Source: Pseudomonas fluorescens (lineage in GTDB: Bacteria > Pseudomonadota > Gammaproteobacteria > Pseudomonadales > Pseudomonadaceae). From it: a stretch of DNA of 64,000 nt. Positions 36,745 through 45,712 of the stretch are shown here, piece after piece (position 1 is the first letter of the stretch; each line of letters begins with the position of its first letter). The stretch covers positions 5,688,326 to 5,752,325 of the forward strand of contig NZ_OZ024668.1 of assembly GCF_902497775.2 (NCBI RefSeq), in the 5' to 3' direction. Under the pieces are notes generated by a model, which saw nothing but the letters and a program-made list of their open reading frames with translations, made no database searches and was not told where the DNA came from. The position numbers and the translations under genes were made by a program.

Positions 36745-37789
36745 GTTCCGAACTCCTAGTGGATTGCGATGCGCTCGTTTGCTCGGCGTAGTACCGAGCC
36801 AGTGTCAGGTCGCTGGCATCGTGTTGCGGGCGGCCCAGCCAGGTATCGAAACCCAGGCGTCGGCCGGTGTTGAGTTGCAGGGCGGGTATTTCGTCCTGCT
36901 GCAGAATCAGCTTCAGGTCCCAGTCCAGTTCGTGCCCCTGGTGTTCGGCGACCCAGGCCACCAGTTCGGCAAAGGCAGTGCCATCGGGCAACAGCGACAG
37001 GTACTGGTCCAGGCTCAGCGGCCCCAGGCAGATGCGGAACTTGTGCTGGCGGTCCCAGACGTGGCTGCCCAGGCAAACGTCCATGCCCAACTGGTTGGCG
37101 CTTGCCCCCAACCGGCTGCGCTCGGGCAGTTGCAGCCACTGGCCGACGTATTCCTCGATGCTCACCGGCACGCCGAAATAAGCCCCGAGAATGCCGCGCA
37201 AGCCATCCGGGTAGCGGGTCTGGGCGGCGAGGTGGCCGCTGTAGTGCAACTTGGCAGTGTCTGGCAACGGGCCCTGATCGCGCAGCGCCGGGGTGCCGCG
37301 ACCACTCAGGGCGGCCAGGCGAGCGGCCCAGTAGTCGTCATTGGGGCGGTCATGGCTGACCGTCGGCCGCGCCTCGGCCCAGGCCCGATAGAACAGGCTC
37401 AGCAGGCGGTGATGGAACACATCGAGAAAGCGCTTGCTGGTGCTGTCGGCGTTGTTGCGCTGGCGCTCGCGCATGTACTCGGTCAGGTGCAGGGGCAAGG
37501 GGCCGTTGGGGCCGCCCAGGCCAAAGAAGAACTGTTCCAGGCGCGCCGGGCCCTGCTCACTGGCAGGCGTCAGCGCCGCCAGGGTTGCCGGTGCAAATGC
37601 ACAATCGAGCTGTTGGCCAAAGCGAACCGGATCATCGGCCAGGCGCAGCGAATGGCCGAAGCGCGGCAATTGTGGCGACTCGCATTCCAGCCGGCGCAGG
37701 GCCTGGAAGAAATCGTAGTTCCAGGGTTCGGCCTGCATCTCGCTGAGGATGTTCACAGGGTCGGACGGCGTCCGGGCTTGGCTTTCCAT
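36737..37789 (-). CDS. tssG: T6SS baseplate protein TssG
   Basis: This 350-residue baseplate wedge component forms a complex with TssE, TssF and TssK. The N-terminal signature AEPWNYDFFQALRRLE is at about 20-35, followed by FAPATLAALTP and the GLGGPNGPLPLHLTEYMRER motif. ATG 37789 overlaps the tssF end by 37 bases; a shorter start at 37738 (MQAEPWNY) is possible. GGCGAG lies before the longer start. Cotranscribed with tssF and clpV. Confidence 0.93.
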   Translation of the reverse strand: MESQARTPSDPVNILSEMQAEPWNYDFFQALRRLECESPQLPRFGHSLRLADDPVRFGQQLDCAFAPATLAALTPASEQGPARLEQFFFGLGGPNGPLPLHLTEYMRERQRNNADSTSKRFLDVFHHRLLSLFYRAWAEARPTVSHDRPNDDYWAARLAALSGRGTPALRDQGPLPDTAKLHYSGHLAAQTRYPDGLRGILGAYFGVPVSIEEYVGQWLQLPERSRLGASANQLGMDVCLGSHVWDRQHKFRICLGPLSLDQYLSLLPDGTAFAELVAWVAEHQGHELDWDLKLILQQDEIPALQLNTGRRLGFDTWLGRPQHDASDLTLARYYAEQTSASQSTRSSEHG

Positions 37790-39612
37790 CGCATGATCTC
37801 GCCGCGTTCGGTAGTACGGAGTACCGTCTCGGTAAAGCTGTTGATCGACACGTAACGTGCCAGGAAGCGCTCGAACACCGCACCGAGAAGGAACACTCCG
37901 GTACCGCGGAAGGCGTTTTCATCGAATTCCAGGGTGATCTCCAGGCCCCGGCCAAAGACGATCGGCCCCGGCATCGGCAGCCGGCGCGTGCACGCCTTGC
38001 TGCTGACCTCGCGCAGGCCGTCGATCTGCAATTGCAGGGCAGCGTCATGGCTGTCGCCGTACAGGCGCAATAATTCGCGCAGGGCGGCGGCGCCTTGGCC
38101 CTGCTCGGTCAGCGACAGGTAGTTCAGCGACAGCTGGCTGATCAGGCGCCAGGCCTTGTTGTCATGGGCGTGGCTGGCACGCGGCCGGCTTGGCCCGGCC
38201 AGGCAGCGAATGGCGGCCACCGGCGCACTGTCGGCCAGGGTGAAATCACTGCGGCCATCGCCGACGTTCATGAACAGCGGCAGATCGCGGTTGGTGCACA
38301 GGGCACTGACACCGAGTTGGCGCAGGTCGTGGCGGTAAGGTGCTTGCTGGCCATCGACCAGGCTGATGAAGGTTTCGCTGCCCATGTAGGTCGAGCGGGT
38401 GCCGTTGCGGCGCTGCTCGCTGGACAGCATGCGCGGCTCGCGGCGGACCACGTAATAGGCCTGGTCGCGGCCATAGCGCGATGGGTCGCGCACAGCGTAG
38501 AAGGGCAGGAAGCTCTGGTCGGGGCCGGTGCCATGGCCGGTCACACTGCTCAGCGAGTGGATCTCGAAATCGGTGGGCCGAGTGCGGTCGGCGATCACAT
38601 GGTGCTCGTTGACCCGGTCGCTCAGGTGAATACGGTCGACCCGACGCGGGAACAGGTTGATCGCCGGGGTACAGAAGGGCACGAACTGCTCGACGCCGAC
38701 GCTGCCTTCCAGGGTCTGGTCGTAGCGCTCGAACAGTACGATCAGCTCCAGCTCCTGGCCGTTGCAACGTTTTACTGCGCGATCCAGCTCGGCAAATTCG
38801 ACGAACAGAAAACGCTGCGGCAGGGCGAAGTACTCCTGCAGCAGGCGGTAACCCTGGAATGCCTGCGGGACAACCGGCAGGGCCGCCTCGCGGTCATCGA
38901 AGCCGCACGGGCGCAGGGCCGAGGTCGGAATGCGTTCGACCCAATCGCTGCCCGGCTGGCGTGCGAACACCGCGCAGGCGTTGCCCAGCAACTGCTCGTA
39001 AAGGCGAAACGGCAGTTCATCGGCGCCATTGAGGTACAGCGGCAGGCGGTTGAGGTCGAGCGCGTTGAACGGCAGTTCGGCGCCGGTACGCAAGGTAATG
39101 CGCAACCCGGCGCGGGCCTTCGGCTCACTGGCGGCAAGGCGCCCGAGGCTGGCTGCGGGATTGCCGAAGTATTCCGCCTGGGCTACCTGCAGCGGCCACA
39201 GGGTGACCGGATGGGCACTGCGAAATTCGCAGGGCGTTTGCGAATCGCGGCCAAGGGTGGCGCGCAGCACACTGCCGCGCGGCAGGGTGAAGCCGGCACT
39301 GAGCGAACCTTCGTCAGGATCTGCCTGCATTTGCACCACGGTCATCGACGGTGTCGGGGCGAGGTAGTGCGGGTAGGCGATTTCCAGCAAGTTGTGGGTG
39401 AAGGTCGGGTACTCGGCATCGAGCTTGAGTTGCACCCGTGCGGTCAGGTAGGCAAAGCCTTCGAGCAGGCGCTCGACATAGGGGTCGGCGCAGTCAATGC
39501 CGGACAGGGTCAGGCGCCCGGCGATCTTCGGGTATTCCCGGGAAAATTCTGCCGCGCTTTCGCGGATGTGTTGCAGTTCCTGGTTGTACAGCTCGAGCAG
39601 GCGCGGGTTCAT
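37753..39612 (-). CDS. tssF: T6SS baseplate protein TssF
   Basis: This 619-residue wedge protein, the largest baseplate subunit, has the typical N-terminus [30 protein letters not shown], with the conserved [23 protein letters not shown] at about 42-64. The C-terminal [18 protein letters not shown] and [16 protein letters not shown] motifs are standard. Its ATG overlaps the tssE stop in ATGA. Confidence 0.95.
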   Translation of the reverse strand: MNPRLLELYNQELQHIRESAAEFSREYPKIAGRLTLSGIDCADPYVERLLEGFAYLTARVQLKLDAEYPTFTHNLLEIAYPHYLAPTPSMTVVQMQADPDEGSLSAGFTLPRGSVLRATLGRDSQTPCEFRSAHPVTLWPLQVAQAEYFGNPAASLGRLAASEPKARAGLRITLRTGAELPFNALDLNRLPLYLNGADELPFRLYEQLLGNACAVFARQPGSDWVERIPTSALRPCGFDDREAALPVVPQAFQGYRLLQEYFALPQRFLFVEFAELDRAVKRCNGQELELIVLFERYDQTLEGSVGVEQFVPFCTPAINLFPRRVDRIHLSDRVNEHHVIADRTRPTDFEIHSLSSVTGHGTGPDQSFLPFYAVRDPSRYGRDQAYYVVRREPRMLSSEQRRNGTRSTYMGSETFISLVDGQQAPYRHDLRQLGVSALCTNRDLPLFMNVGDGRSDFTLADSAPVAAIRCLAGPSRPRASHAHDNKAWRLISQLSLNYLSLTEQGQGAAALRELLRLYGDSHDAALQLQIDGLREVSSKACTRRLPMPGPIVFGRGLEITLEFDENAFRGTGVFLLGAVFERFLARYVSINSFTETVLRTTERGEIMRWKAKPGRRPTL

Positions 39613-40124
39613 GGACGTCTCCGGCGCTCGGCGGGGGCAACTCGGACATGCCCGGATTCCAGGTCCAGGTCAGTGCGCAGCAGCAATGGCAGTGCCGCCG
39701 GCTGGGCCCACAGGTCGCCTTCGATCTCGAAACTCAGGGCGTTGTTGTTCATTTCACCCGGGGCGACCTGGGCGCGAACCCGCAGGCTGCTGCGCAGGAT
39801 GCGCGGTTCGAAGGTGGCGATGGCCTGGTAAATGATGCTCTCCAGTGCGCTGATATCAATATTCGAGGCGCTGTTACCGGCCAGTGCCGGCAGGCCGTAA
39901 TTGACCACCGAGGTGCCGGCGGGGGTGTTGAGGGTGGCGCCAGCAGCAAGCAACGAGGTGGTATTGAGCAGCCAGGTGAGATCGCGCAGTACCGACGCCT
40001 TGAGCTGGTTCAGCGACAGCACACGTTTGTCGTTGGCTTCTTGCAGGTTGCCGGGCTCATCGTCGGTCAGACGATCGAGCAGCGAAGGCTGCAGGCGGTC
40101 ACGTGCAGCGATTTCGGCTACCAA
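39609..40124 (-). CDS. tssE: T6SS baseplate protein TssE (gp25-like)
   Basis: This 171-residue gp25-type baseplate protein has an N-terminal [14 protein letters not shown] segment and the conserved [17 protein letters not shown] stretch (about 43-59) where the sheath polymerisation initiates. The later [21 protein letters not shown] is typical for the gp25 core. No TagJ gene lies beside it, unlike in the P. aeruginosa H1 cluster. It is separated from hcp by a 106-bp gap with a REP-like palindrome. Confidence 0.92.
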   Translation of the reverse strand: MVAEIAARDRLQPSLLDRLTDDEPGNLQEANDKRVLSLNQLKASVLRDLTWLLNTTSLLAAGATLNTPAGTSVVNYGLPALAGNSASNIDISALESIIYQAIATFEPRILRSSLRVRAQVAPGEMNNNALSFEIEGDLWAQPAALPLLLRTDLDLESGHVRVAPAERRRRP

Positions 40125-40166
40125 GGGGCGGCTCCGGGGATGGGGTTCGGTATTGCGTTGGCCTTA

Positions 40167-40215
40167 TCGCGGGGCAAGCCCGCTCCCACCAGGTAGGAGC
40201 GGGTTTGCCCCGCGA
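40167..40215. repeat. REP-type palindrome between hcp and tssE
   Basis: Two 20-base arms (40167-40186 and 40196-40215) pair with one G-T wobble around a nine-base loop. The arms contain the GCGGGGCAAGCCCGCTCC core typical of P. putida REP elements. It could stabilise the hcp transcript or uncouple hcp from tssE. Confidence 0.8.
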
Positions 40216-40230
40216 ACAGGGCAAAACGCA

Positions 40231-40719
40231 TCAGATCTTGACGTTCTGGCGCACGTTCCAGCCGTACTTGACCGGGCCGCCGTCTTTGGTGCCGTCAGCT
40301 TTCTGCGGCTGGTAATCGACCGTGACCTTGCCGAAGTTCAGGGTGACGTTTTCGGTCAGGCGGTCATCGCCACCCGAGCCGCCGGTGCTCAGCGAGCTGA
40401 TCAGCACTTCTTCGAGGTTGATGATCAGGTACTCGACCTGGCTTTCACCACCGGCCTTGCGCACGGTCAGCTTGACCTTGTCGATGTGCTTGCCGCTGGA
40501 GCAATGCATCATCAGGTTGGGGCTGGATTTGTCGACGTACTTGGTCAGCGACAGGTCCTGGATGTTGACCTTGCCGGCGCCACCGCCACCGCCCATGTGC
40601 ATGTTGCCGGACTGGGCCATGCCCCAGCTCCAGTTCAGCACATCGATTTCGTCCTTGTGGGCCTTGTCCATGGACTCGCCCTTGATGTCGCCAATCTTGA
40701 TGAAAATATCAACTGCCAT
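40231..40719 (-). CDS. hcp: T6SS tube protein Hcp (TssD)
   Basis: This 162-residue protein polymerises into the inner tube expelled by sheath contraction. The N-terminus MAVDIFIKIGDIKGES and the central SLTKYVDKSSPNLMMHCSSGKHIDKV match the Hcp1 type of the H1 system. ATG 40719 has GGAGA seven bases upstream; an ATG at 40740 adds seven residues without a ribosome-binding site. A GC hairpin precedes it and a REP palindrome follows it, setting it apart as a possibly separately stabilised message. Confidence 0.96.
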   Translation of the reverse strand: MAVDIFIKIGDIKGESMDKAHKDEIDVLNWSWGMAQSGNMHMGGGGGAGKVNIQDLSLTKYVDKSSPNLMMHCSSGKHIDKVKLTVRKAGGESQVEYLIINLEEVLISSLSTGGSGGDDRLTENVTLNFGKVTVDYQPQKADGTKDGGPVKYGWNVRQNVKI

Positions 40720-40764
40720 GTTGTCTCCAGAGTGTGGCATCTACCACATTGTTTTTTCAGTGCA

Positions 40765-40783
40765 CGCCCCGCATTGCGGGGCG
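40765..40783 (-). other. Hairpin between tssC and hcp
   Basis: A perfect eight-base GC stem (CGCCCCGC with GCGGGGCG, three-base loop) lies 17 bases after the tssC stop; in the direction of transcription a run of A, not T, follows. It is more likely an RNA processing or stability element ahead of hcp than a terminator. Confidence 0.45.
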
Positions 40784-40800
40784 CTTTAGCGAGCCTGGGC

Positions 40801-42294
40801 TCAGGCGCCCTTGGCCGATGGCAACTTCGATACCAGGCGCAGCGACACAGTCAGCCCTTCGAGCTGGTAGTGCGGGCGCAGGTAGAAGCGCGAGTTGTAG
40901 TAGCCCGGGTTGCCTTCGACTTCTTCGACCACCACTTCAGCCGCCGCCAGCGGGTGCTGGGCCTTGGTGGTTTCGGTGGAGTGGGCCGGATCACCATCGA
41001 CGTAGTTGAGGATCCAGTCCTGCAGCCAGCGCTGCATCTCGTCCTTCTCTTTGAACGAGCCGATCTTGTCGCGCACGATGCACTTCAGGTAATGGGCGAA
41101 GCGGCAGGTGGCGAACAGGTACGGCAGGCGTGCCGCCAGGTTGGCGTTGGCGGTGGCGTCCGGGTCGTCGTATTCGGCAGGCTTTTGCAGCGACTGGGCG
41201 CCAATGAAGGCAGCGAAGTCGGTGTTCTTCTTGTGCAGCAGCGGCATGAAGCCGTTTTTCGCCAGTTCCGCTTCACGGCGATCGGAGATGGCGATTTCGG
41301 TCGGGCACTTCATGTCCACGCCACCGTCATCGGTGGGGAAGGTGTGCGCCGGCAGGTTCTGCACTTCGCCACCCGACTCGACGCCGCGAATCCGCGAGCA
41401 CCAGCCGTAGTACTTGAACGAGCGGTTGATGTTCACTGCCATCGCGTAAGCGGCGTTGGCCCAGGTGTACTTGGCGCTGTCGGCGCCGTCGGTGTCTTCT
41501 TCGAAGGCGAAGGCTTCCACCGGGTCGGTCTTGGCACCATACGGCAGGCGCGCCAGGAAGCGCGGCATGGTCAGGCCGATGTAGCGCGAGTCTTCCGATT
41601 CACGCAGCGAGCGCCAGCCGGCGTACTCGGGGGTGGTGAAGATCTTGGTCAGGTCGCGCGGGTTCGAAAGCTCCTGCCACGAACCCATGCCCATCACGGT
41701 CGGCGAGGCCGCAGCGATGAATGGCGAGTGCATGGCGGCACACACCTTGGACAGCTCGCCGAGCAGCTCGACATCCGGTGGCGACTGGTCGAAGTAGTAG
41801 TCGCCGACCAGGCAGCCATACGGCTCGCCGCCGAACTGGCCGTATTCCTCTTCGTACATCTTCTTGAACAGCGGGCTCTGGTCCCAGGCCGTGCCCTTGA
41901 ATTTCTTCAGGGTCTTGTGCAAGTCGGGCTTGGAGATGTTGAGCACGCGGATTTTCAGCTGCTCGTCGCTCTCGGTGTTGTTGACCAGGTAGTGCAGGCC
42001 ACGCCAGGCGCTTTCCAGCTTCTGGAACTCGGGGTGGTGGATCACCTGGTTGACCTGGGCGGTGAGCTTGGCGTCGATGGCGGCAATGATCGATTCGATC
42101 GACTTGATCGCGTCATTGGACACCAGGTCGGTTTGCGCCAGGGCCTGTTCGGCCAGGGTACGTACCGCGGTTTCGACGGCCTCGCGGGCACGCTCGGTCT
42201 TGGGTTTGAATTCTTGCAGCAACAGCGAGGCGAACTCGCTGGCTTGCTCGGTGGCCGCTGGCTGGGCCTGGGTATCACGCATCGGATCGGTCAT
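40801..42294 (-). CDS. tssC: T6SS contractile sheath large subunit TssC
   Basis: This 497-residue large sheath protein has the conserved WRGLHYLVNNTESDEQLKIRVLN (about 86-108), GEPYGCLVGDYYFDQSP and MGSWQELSNPRDLTKIF. The C-terminal YNSRFYLRPHYQLEGLTVSLRLVSKLP is the standard end. It pairs with TssB encoded 15 bp upstream to form the sheath; ClpV recycles the pair. Confidence 0.96.
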   Translation of the reverse strand: MTDPMRDTQAQPAATEQASEFASLLLQEFKPKTERAREAVETAVRTLAEQALAQTDLVSNDAIKSIESIIAAIDAKLTAQVNQVIHHPEFQKLESAWRGLHYLVNNTESDEQLKIRVLNISKPDLHKTLKKFKGTAWDQSPLFKKMYEEEYGQFGGEPYGCLVGDYYFDQSPPDVELLGELSKVCAAMHSPFIAAASPTVMGMGSWQELSNPRDLTKIFTTPEYAGWRSLRESEDSRYIGLTMPRFLARLPYGAKTDPVEAFAFEEDTDGADSAKYTWANAAYAMAVNINRSFKYYGWCSRIRGVESGGEVQNLPAHTFPTDDGGVDMKCPTEIAISDRREAELAKNGFMPLLHKKNTDFAAFIGAQSLQKPAEYDDPDATANANLAARLPYLFATCRFAHYLKCIVRDKIGSFKEKDEMQRWLQDWILNYVDGDPAHSTETTKAQHPLAAAEVVVEEVEGNPGYYNSRFYLRPHYQLEGLTVSLRLVSKLPSAKGA

Positions 42295-42309
42295 GAGGCT
42301 ATGTCCTGA

Positions 42310-42825
42310 TTAAGCGTTCGGCTCGGCATCCTGGGGCTTTGGCGCGCTGGCCAAGGCCTGGAGCAGGGCCGGATCCTTGATGGCTTTCATGATGATTTCT
42401 TCGGCGCCGGTCTTGCCGTCCATGTAGGTCAGCAGGTTGGCCAGCTGGGTCCGCGCTTCGAGCAGCTGGTTCAGCGAATCGACCTTGCGCGCCACGGCGG
42501 CAGGGCTGAAGTCATCCATGCTTTCGAAGGTGATATCCAGGCTCAGGTTGCCTTCGCCGGTCAGCTCGTTGGGCACATGGAAAGCTACCCGTGGCTGCAT
42601 GGCCTTGAGGCGCGAGTCGAAGTTGTCGACGTCGATTTCCAGGAACTTGCGCTCGGCGACCGGCGCCAGCGGCTCGGCAGGCTTGCCCGCGAGGTCGGCC
42701 ATGACGCCCATGACGAAAGGCAACTGGACCTTCTTTTCGGCGCCGTAGAGCTCGACGTCATACTCGATCTGCACCCGCGGCGCGCGATTGCGCGCAATGA
42801 ATTTCTGAGAACTGGGGTTCGCCAC
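42310..42825 (-). CDS. tssB: T6SS contractile sheath small subunit TssB
   Basis: This 171-residue small sheath protein has the signature RAPRVQIEYDVELYGAEKKVQLPFVMGVMADLAG at about 12-45 and FLEIDVDNFDSRLKAMQPRV at 66-85. Both are typical of TssB (VipA). GGAGGAAC lies seven bases before the ATG. It lies 95 bp downstream of tssA. Confidence 0.95.
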   Translation of the reverse strand: MANPSSQKFIARNRAPRVQIEYDVELYGAEKKVQLPFVMGVMADLAGKPAEPLAPVAERKFLEIDVDNFDSRLKAMQPRVAFHVPNELTGEGNLSLDITFESMDDFSPAAVARKVDSLNQLLEARTQLANLLTYMDGKTGAEEIIMKAIKDPALLQALASAPKPQDAEPNA

Positions 42826-42920
42826 GTTGTTCCTCCTGGTCGCAGGTGCGACGGTATTGGCGTCATCGATCGTTGCCGGTAACGGTGTTGCGTATATGCG
42901 TTGGGTCTGGCCTGCAGGCC

Positions 42921-43961
42921 TCAGTCAGTCTCAGGCCCGCGCAGGGTTTCGAACTGCGACAGCCCATCTGGGATCAGGTCGCGGACGATCGCGGCAAAAT
43001 CGGCATTCACCAGATTTTTCGCGCGGTTCAACAGCACCGGCAGCGGGCTCGAGGGCTCGTGGCGGGCGTAGTACTTGAGAATTCGGTCAAGGCTGCGCAG
43101 CACTTCGTCGCGGCTGGCGATATCGGCCGAGGCACGAGCAACGGTGGGCGCAGGCATTGCGCTGGCAAGCTCGCTCGGGCTGTCGTCAGCGCTGCTGGTT
43201 TCGCTGGTTTCGCTGGCGTCGTTGGCAGCTTGCTCGGCTGCCGGCGCGTGTTCGGCAAGAATCTGTGCGGCCTGGCGCAGCGGCTGCTTGAGGGCGCTCA
43301 AATCAACCCCGCTGGCCGATCCGACCTGCTCGTTGACGTACTGCTCGATTGCTTCGGCGGCCTCGCGGGCCTGCTGCAACGCCTCGCGGATGGCTTGCAG
43401 TTGCTCGCCATCGCTGTCGCGCAGGGCACCGCCGAGTTCGTCGGCGTTGAGCGTCTCGCTGGCAAAGTGCTGCAGGCCGCTGGCGTGCAGGGCTGCGCGC
43501 AGGCTGATTGGGCCGAAAGCACGGGAGCGGGTCAGAAGGCTTTCGCGCAGCAGGGCGATGTTGGTGTCGCAGACCAGACCGGCGAGGGCATTGATGCGCA
43601 CCGTCGGGTCGTTGTCATCATCGGCGTCGAGTTGCGGATGCACCTGTGGCCAGTACTGGCGCAACAGTTCGTTGATCAGTTGCAGGGTGCTGGCCAGGCC
43701 GGGAATGCCGTGCAAGGCGAGGGCACTTTGCAACAGGAAATGAGTGACGCGAAGGTCTTTGCTGCGTTGCAGCAGGGCATTGCAGGACTGCTCGATCTGC
43801 CGCCATTGGGGGGGCTCGGCAGGCTGGATGGCATCACCCATGACACGCTCGGGCTTGCCTTGGGCGTCACGCTCCAATTGCAGGAAGTCCGGGTCGTATT
43901 CAAGGTCGTCGCCGCAGGGGAAGTTCTCCGAAACGGCAGCGAGCAAATGCGCTGAGTTCAC
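42921..43961 (-). CDS. tssA: T6SS cap/assembly protein TssA
   Basis: This 346-residue protein has an ImpA N-terminal domain at about 5-120 (LLAAVSENFPCGDDLEYDPDFLQLE), a middle helical region and a C-terminal domain ending PDGLSQFETLRGPE, fitting the TssA1 length class. TssA guides priming and distal polymerisation of tube and sheath. A GTG start at 43961 is proposed: no ATG lies near the conserved N-terminus, homologues begin a few residues before HLLAAVSE, and GGAG lies 11 bases upstream. An ATG at 44102 would add 47 residues encoded by AT-rich promoter-like DNA. First gene of the minus arm. Confidence 0.88.
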   Translation of the reverse strand: MNSAHLLAAVSENFPCGDDLEYDPDFLQLERDAQGKPERVMGDAIQPAEPPQWRQIEQSCNALLQRSKDLRVTHFLLQSALALHGIPGLASTLQLINELLRQYWPQVHPQLDADDDNDPTVRINALAGLVCDTNIALLRESLLTRSRAFGPISLRAALHASGLQHFASETLNADELGGALRDSDGEQLQAIREALQQAREAAEAIEQYVNEQVGSASGVDLSALKQPLRQAAQILAEHAPAAEQAANDASETSETSSADDSPSELASAMPAPTVARASADIASRDEVLRSLDRILKYYARHEPSSPLPVLLNRAKNLVNADFAAIVRDLIPDGLSQFETLRGPETD

Positions 43962-44353
43962 CAGATTTCGATCTCCATATCGTCCCGTGGTGGGGGGTAA
44001 CCAATGTGCGTAAGTTGGTTTTGTGACAAAGCGCACATAATTTGCTGATTTATCATTAGTTGATATCAAAGTGATATCATGCGCGTTCAGCAAGTTACGC
44101 ATTTTTGGTTTATTTTCAATTGGCTGTCAAGGTAAGCTATCGGCCCACCGTGACCTGCCTATCGGGCCTTACAGGTTTATTGACTTGTTGGTCAGGGTGG
44201 CGGTGGACGTCGTTCCGCACTGGTGTTGTTCGGCTAAAAATGCCGAAAGTAGATTTTGAGCGAGATTTTTCAGGGATTTGAAGCGAGTCGCGTTAACTGC
44301 CACAACCTGCGCAAGGTTTGGGCAAGCGATTCGGGTGTTGCTAAGGAGGCGTG
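43962..44353. promoter_or_regulatory. Divergent control region of the T6SS locus
   Basis: This 392-bp gap between tssA and fha is much richer in A and T than the flanking genes, and no gene was seen in it. It should hold both arm promoters and contains the tandem TGATATCA motif at 44061-44079. No good RpoN site was found on either strand. Two GGA-containing segments (GGGACG and TATGGAGAT) lie in the likely tssA leader, and AAGGAGG lies in the fha leader, as would suit RsmA/RsmE control. Confidence 0.7.
44061..44079. promoter_or_regulatory. Tandem palindromic octamers TGATATCA
   Basis: Two copies of the self-complementary octamer TGATATCA are separated by three bases (AAG), giving centres 11 bp apart, one helical turn. 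They lie 100 bases upstream of tssA and 275 bases upstream of fha. A regulator binding as two dimers on one DNA face is a natural reading. Confidence 0.5.
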
Positions 44354-45676
44354 ATGTCGCTGAGTCTTACTATTACCAGTTATCACAAGATTACCCCTGG
44401 CCAATGTCCTGAAAAGTTCATCGAATCAGGTGCCATCAGTATTGGACGCGGCCCCGGTAATGACTGGGTGTTGCCCGATCCGGAACGTCTGGTTTCTTCA
44501 CAACATTGTGTTATTCAATATAAAGACGGCCGCTATTACCTGACCGATAACAGCACTAATGGTGTTGAATTAATTCACGCCGGTGTTCGCTTGCGTCGCG
44601 GTAACAGTGAACCGTTGATGGATGGCGAAGTCATCCGTATCGGCGAGTACGAGATTCAGGCACGAATCGACTCAAGCTTCAAAATGGGTGATGGCAACCT
44701 GCATGGCGCTGACGCCTCCAACAGCTTCGAAGCGCTAATGGCCAATCAAGCCGGCGCCGCTCCGATGCCCTCGAACCCTGCTACGCCTGCGTTCATCCAG
44801 GGTGCGTCGAGTAGTGACACCCTGCCCGACTTGTTCGATTTTCTCGCCCCGGCCAGCATTGCACCGGTGACCCAGTCCGATCATGTACCGGCGCAGCAGC
44901 ATGATTTCCGCCCGCCAACACCCGTCCCGCCTGCCCCTGCCTCGGCAAGCCCCGGGGTTATTCCCGAAGACTGGGACCTGTTCGCCGAACCTGAGAGCCC
45001 CACGCCCGCGCCGATAGCTTCGCCTGTCGAAACTGCCGTGCCAATGCCAGCACCTGTCGTCGAAGCCCCGGCACAACCCGCCGATTCAAGTGCGTTGGTC
45101 CAGGCCTTCTTGCGTGGCGCAGGTCTGGAGCAACTGCGTATCGACAACGCCCAGGTAGAGGCGCAGATGGAAGCCCTGGGTCGCAGTTATCGCTTGATGG
45201 TCGAGGGCTTGATCGATGTATTGCGCGCGCGCAGCAGCCTCAAAGGCGAGTTTCGTATGCAGCAGACGATGATCCGCCCGGCGGAAAACAACCCGCTCAA
45301 GTTCGCGCCGAATGCCGATGAGGCGCTGCTGTTGCTGCTGCGTCATGGCAACCATGCGTTCATGGCGCCGGACCAGGCGGTACGCGACAGTTTCGACGAT
45401 CTGCGTGCTCACCAACTGGCCGTGATGGCGGGTGTCGAAGCAGCCATCAAACATCTGCTCGCGCGCTTTGAGCCTGTACAGCTGGAGTCGCGCTTGGGCG
45501 AGCCCGCCGGCCTGTCGAAACTGTTCGGCAGCTCGCGCCAGGCCCAGTACTGGCAGCAGTTCACCGAGCTGTACAGCAAGATTTCCCGGGAAGCCGAAGA
45601 CGACTTCCAGGACCTGTTCGGGCGTGAATTCAGCCGCGCCTATGAGGAGCACAGCGCGCGTCTGCAGCGCTCCTGA
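44354..45676 (+). CDS. fha: T6SS forkhead-associated protein Fha (TagH)
   Basis: This 440-residue protein has an N-terminal FHA domain (about 28-95) with G31-R32-G33, S48-S49-x-H51 and N66-S-T-N69-G motifs for phosphothreonine binding. A proline/alanine-rich linker spans about 130-245 and a helical T6SS FHA C-terminal domain about 250-440. ATG 44354 is chosen over the adjacent GTG at 44351 because AAGGAG is five bases further off. In H1-type systems PpkA phosphorylates Fha to trigger assembly and PppA reverses it. First gene of the plus arm; its first 350 bases are visibly AT-richer than the rest. Confidence 0.93.
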   Translation: MSLSLTITSYHKITPGQCPEKFIESGAISIGRGPGNDWVLPDPERLVSSQHCVIQYKDGRYYLTDNSTNGVELIHAGVRLRRGNSEPLMDGEVIRIGEYEIQARIDSSFKMGDGNLHGADASNSFEALMANQAGAAPMPSNPATPAFIQGASSSDTLPDLFDFLAPASIAPVTQSDHVPAQQHDFRPPTPVPPAPASASPGVIPEDWDLFAEPESPTPAPIASPVETAVPMPAPVVEAPAQPADSSALVQAFLRGAGLEQLRIDNAQVEAQMEALGRSYRLMVEGLIDVLRARSSLKGEFRMQQTMIRPAENNPLKFAPNADEALLLLLRHGNHAFMAPDQAVRDSFDDLRAHQLAVMAGVEAAIKHLLARFEPVQLESRLGEPAGLSKLFGSSRQAQYWQQFTELYSKISREAEDDFQDLFGREFSRAYEEHSARLQRS

Positions 45677-45712
45677 AACAAACGGAAAGTGCCACGTCAT
45701 TGAGGACGCAGG

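Noticed and set aside
40167..40215. REP palindrome as a simple terminator of hcp
   Set aside because: No T run follows either arm and the core fits P. putida REP elements; tssE downstream still needs read-through, so repeat is the better description.
40765..40783. Terminator between tssC and hcp
   Set aside because: Strong stem, but in the transcribed direction it is followed by A residues rather than T; kept only as an RNA structure.
43962..44102. Extension of tssA to an ATG at 44102
   Set aside because: It would translate 47 residues of AT-rich control DNA, including both TGATATCA octamers, with no similarity to TssA N-termini; GTG 43961 has a better context.
43962..44353. RpoN (-24/-12) promoter in the T6SS control region
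   Set aside because: No segment on either strand has the TGGCAC-N5-TTGC pattern with both GG and GC elements at correct spacing, although an NtrC-family regulator is encoded elsewhere in the window.
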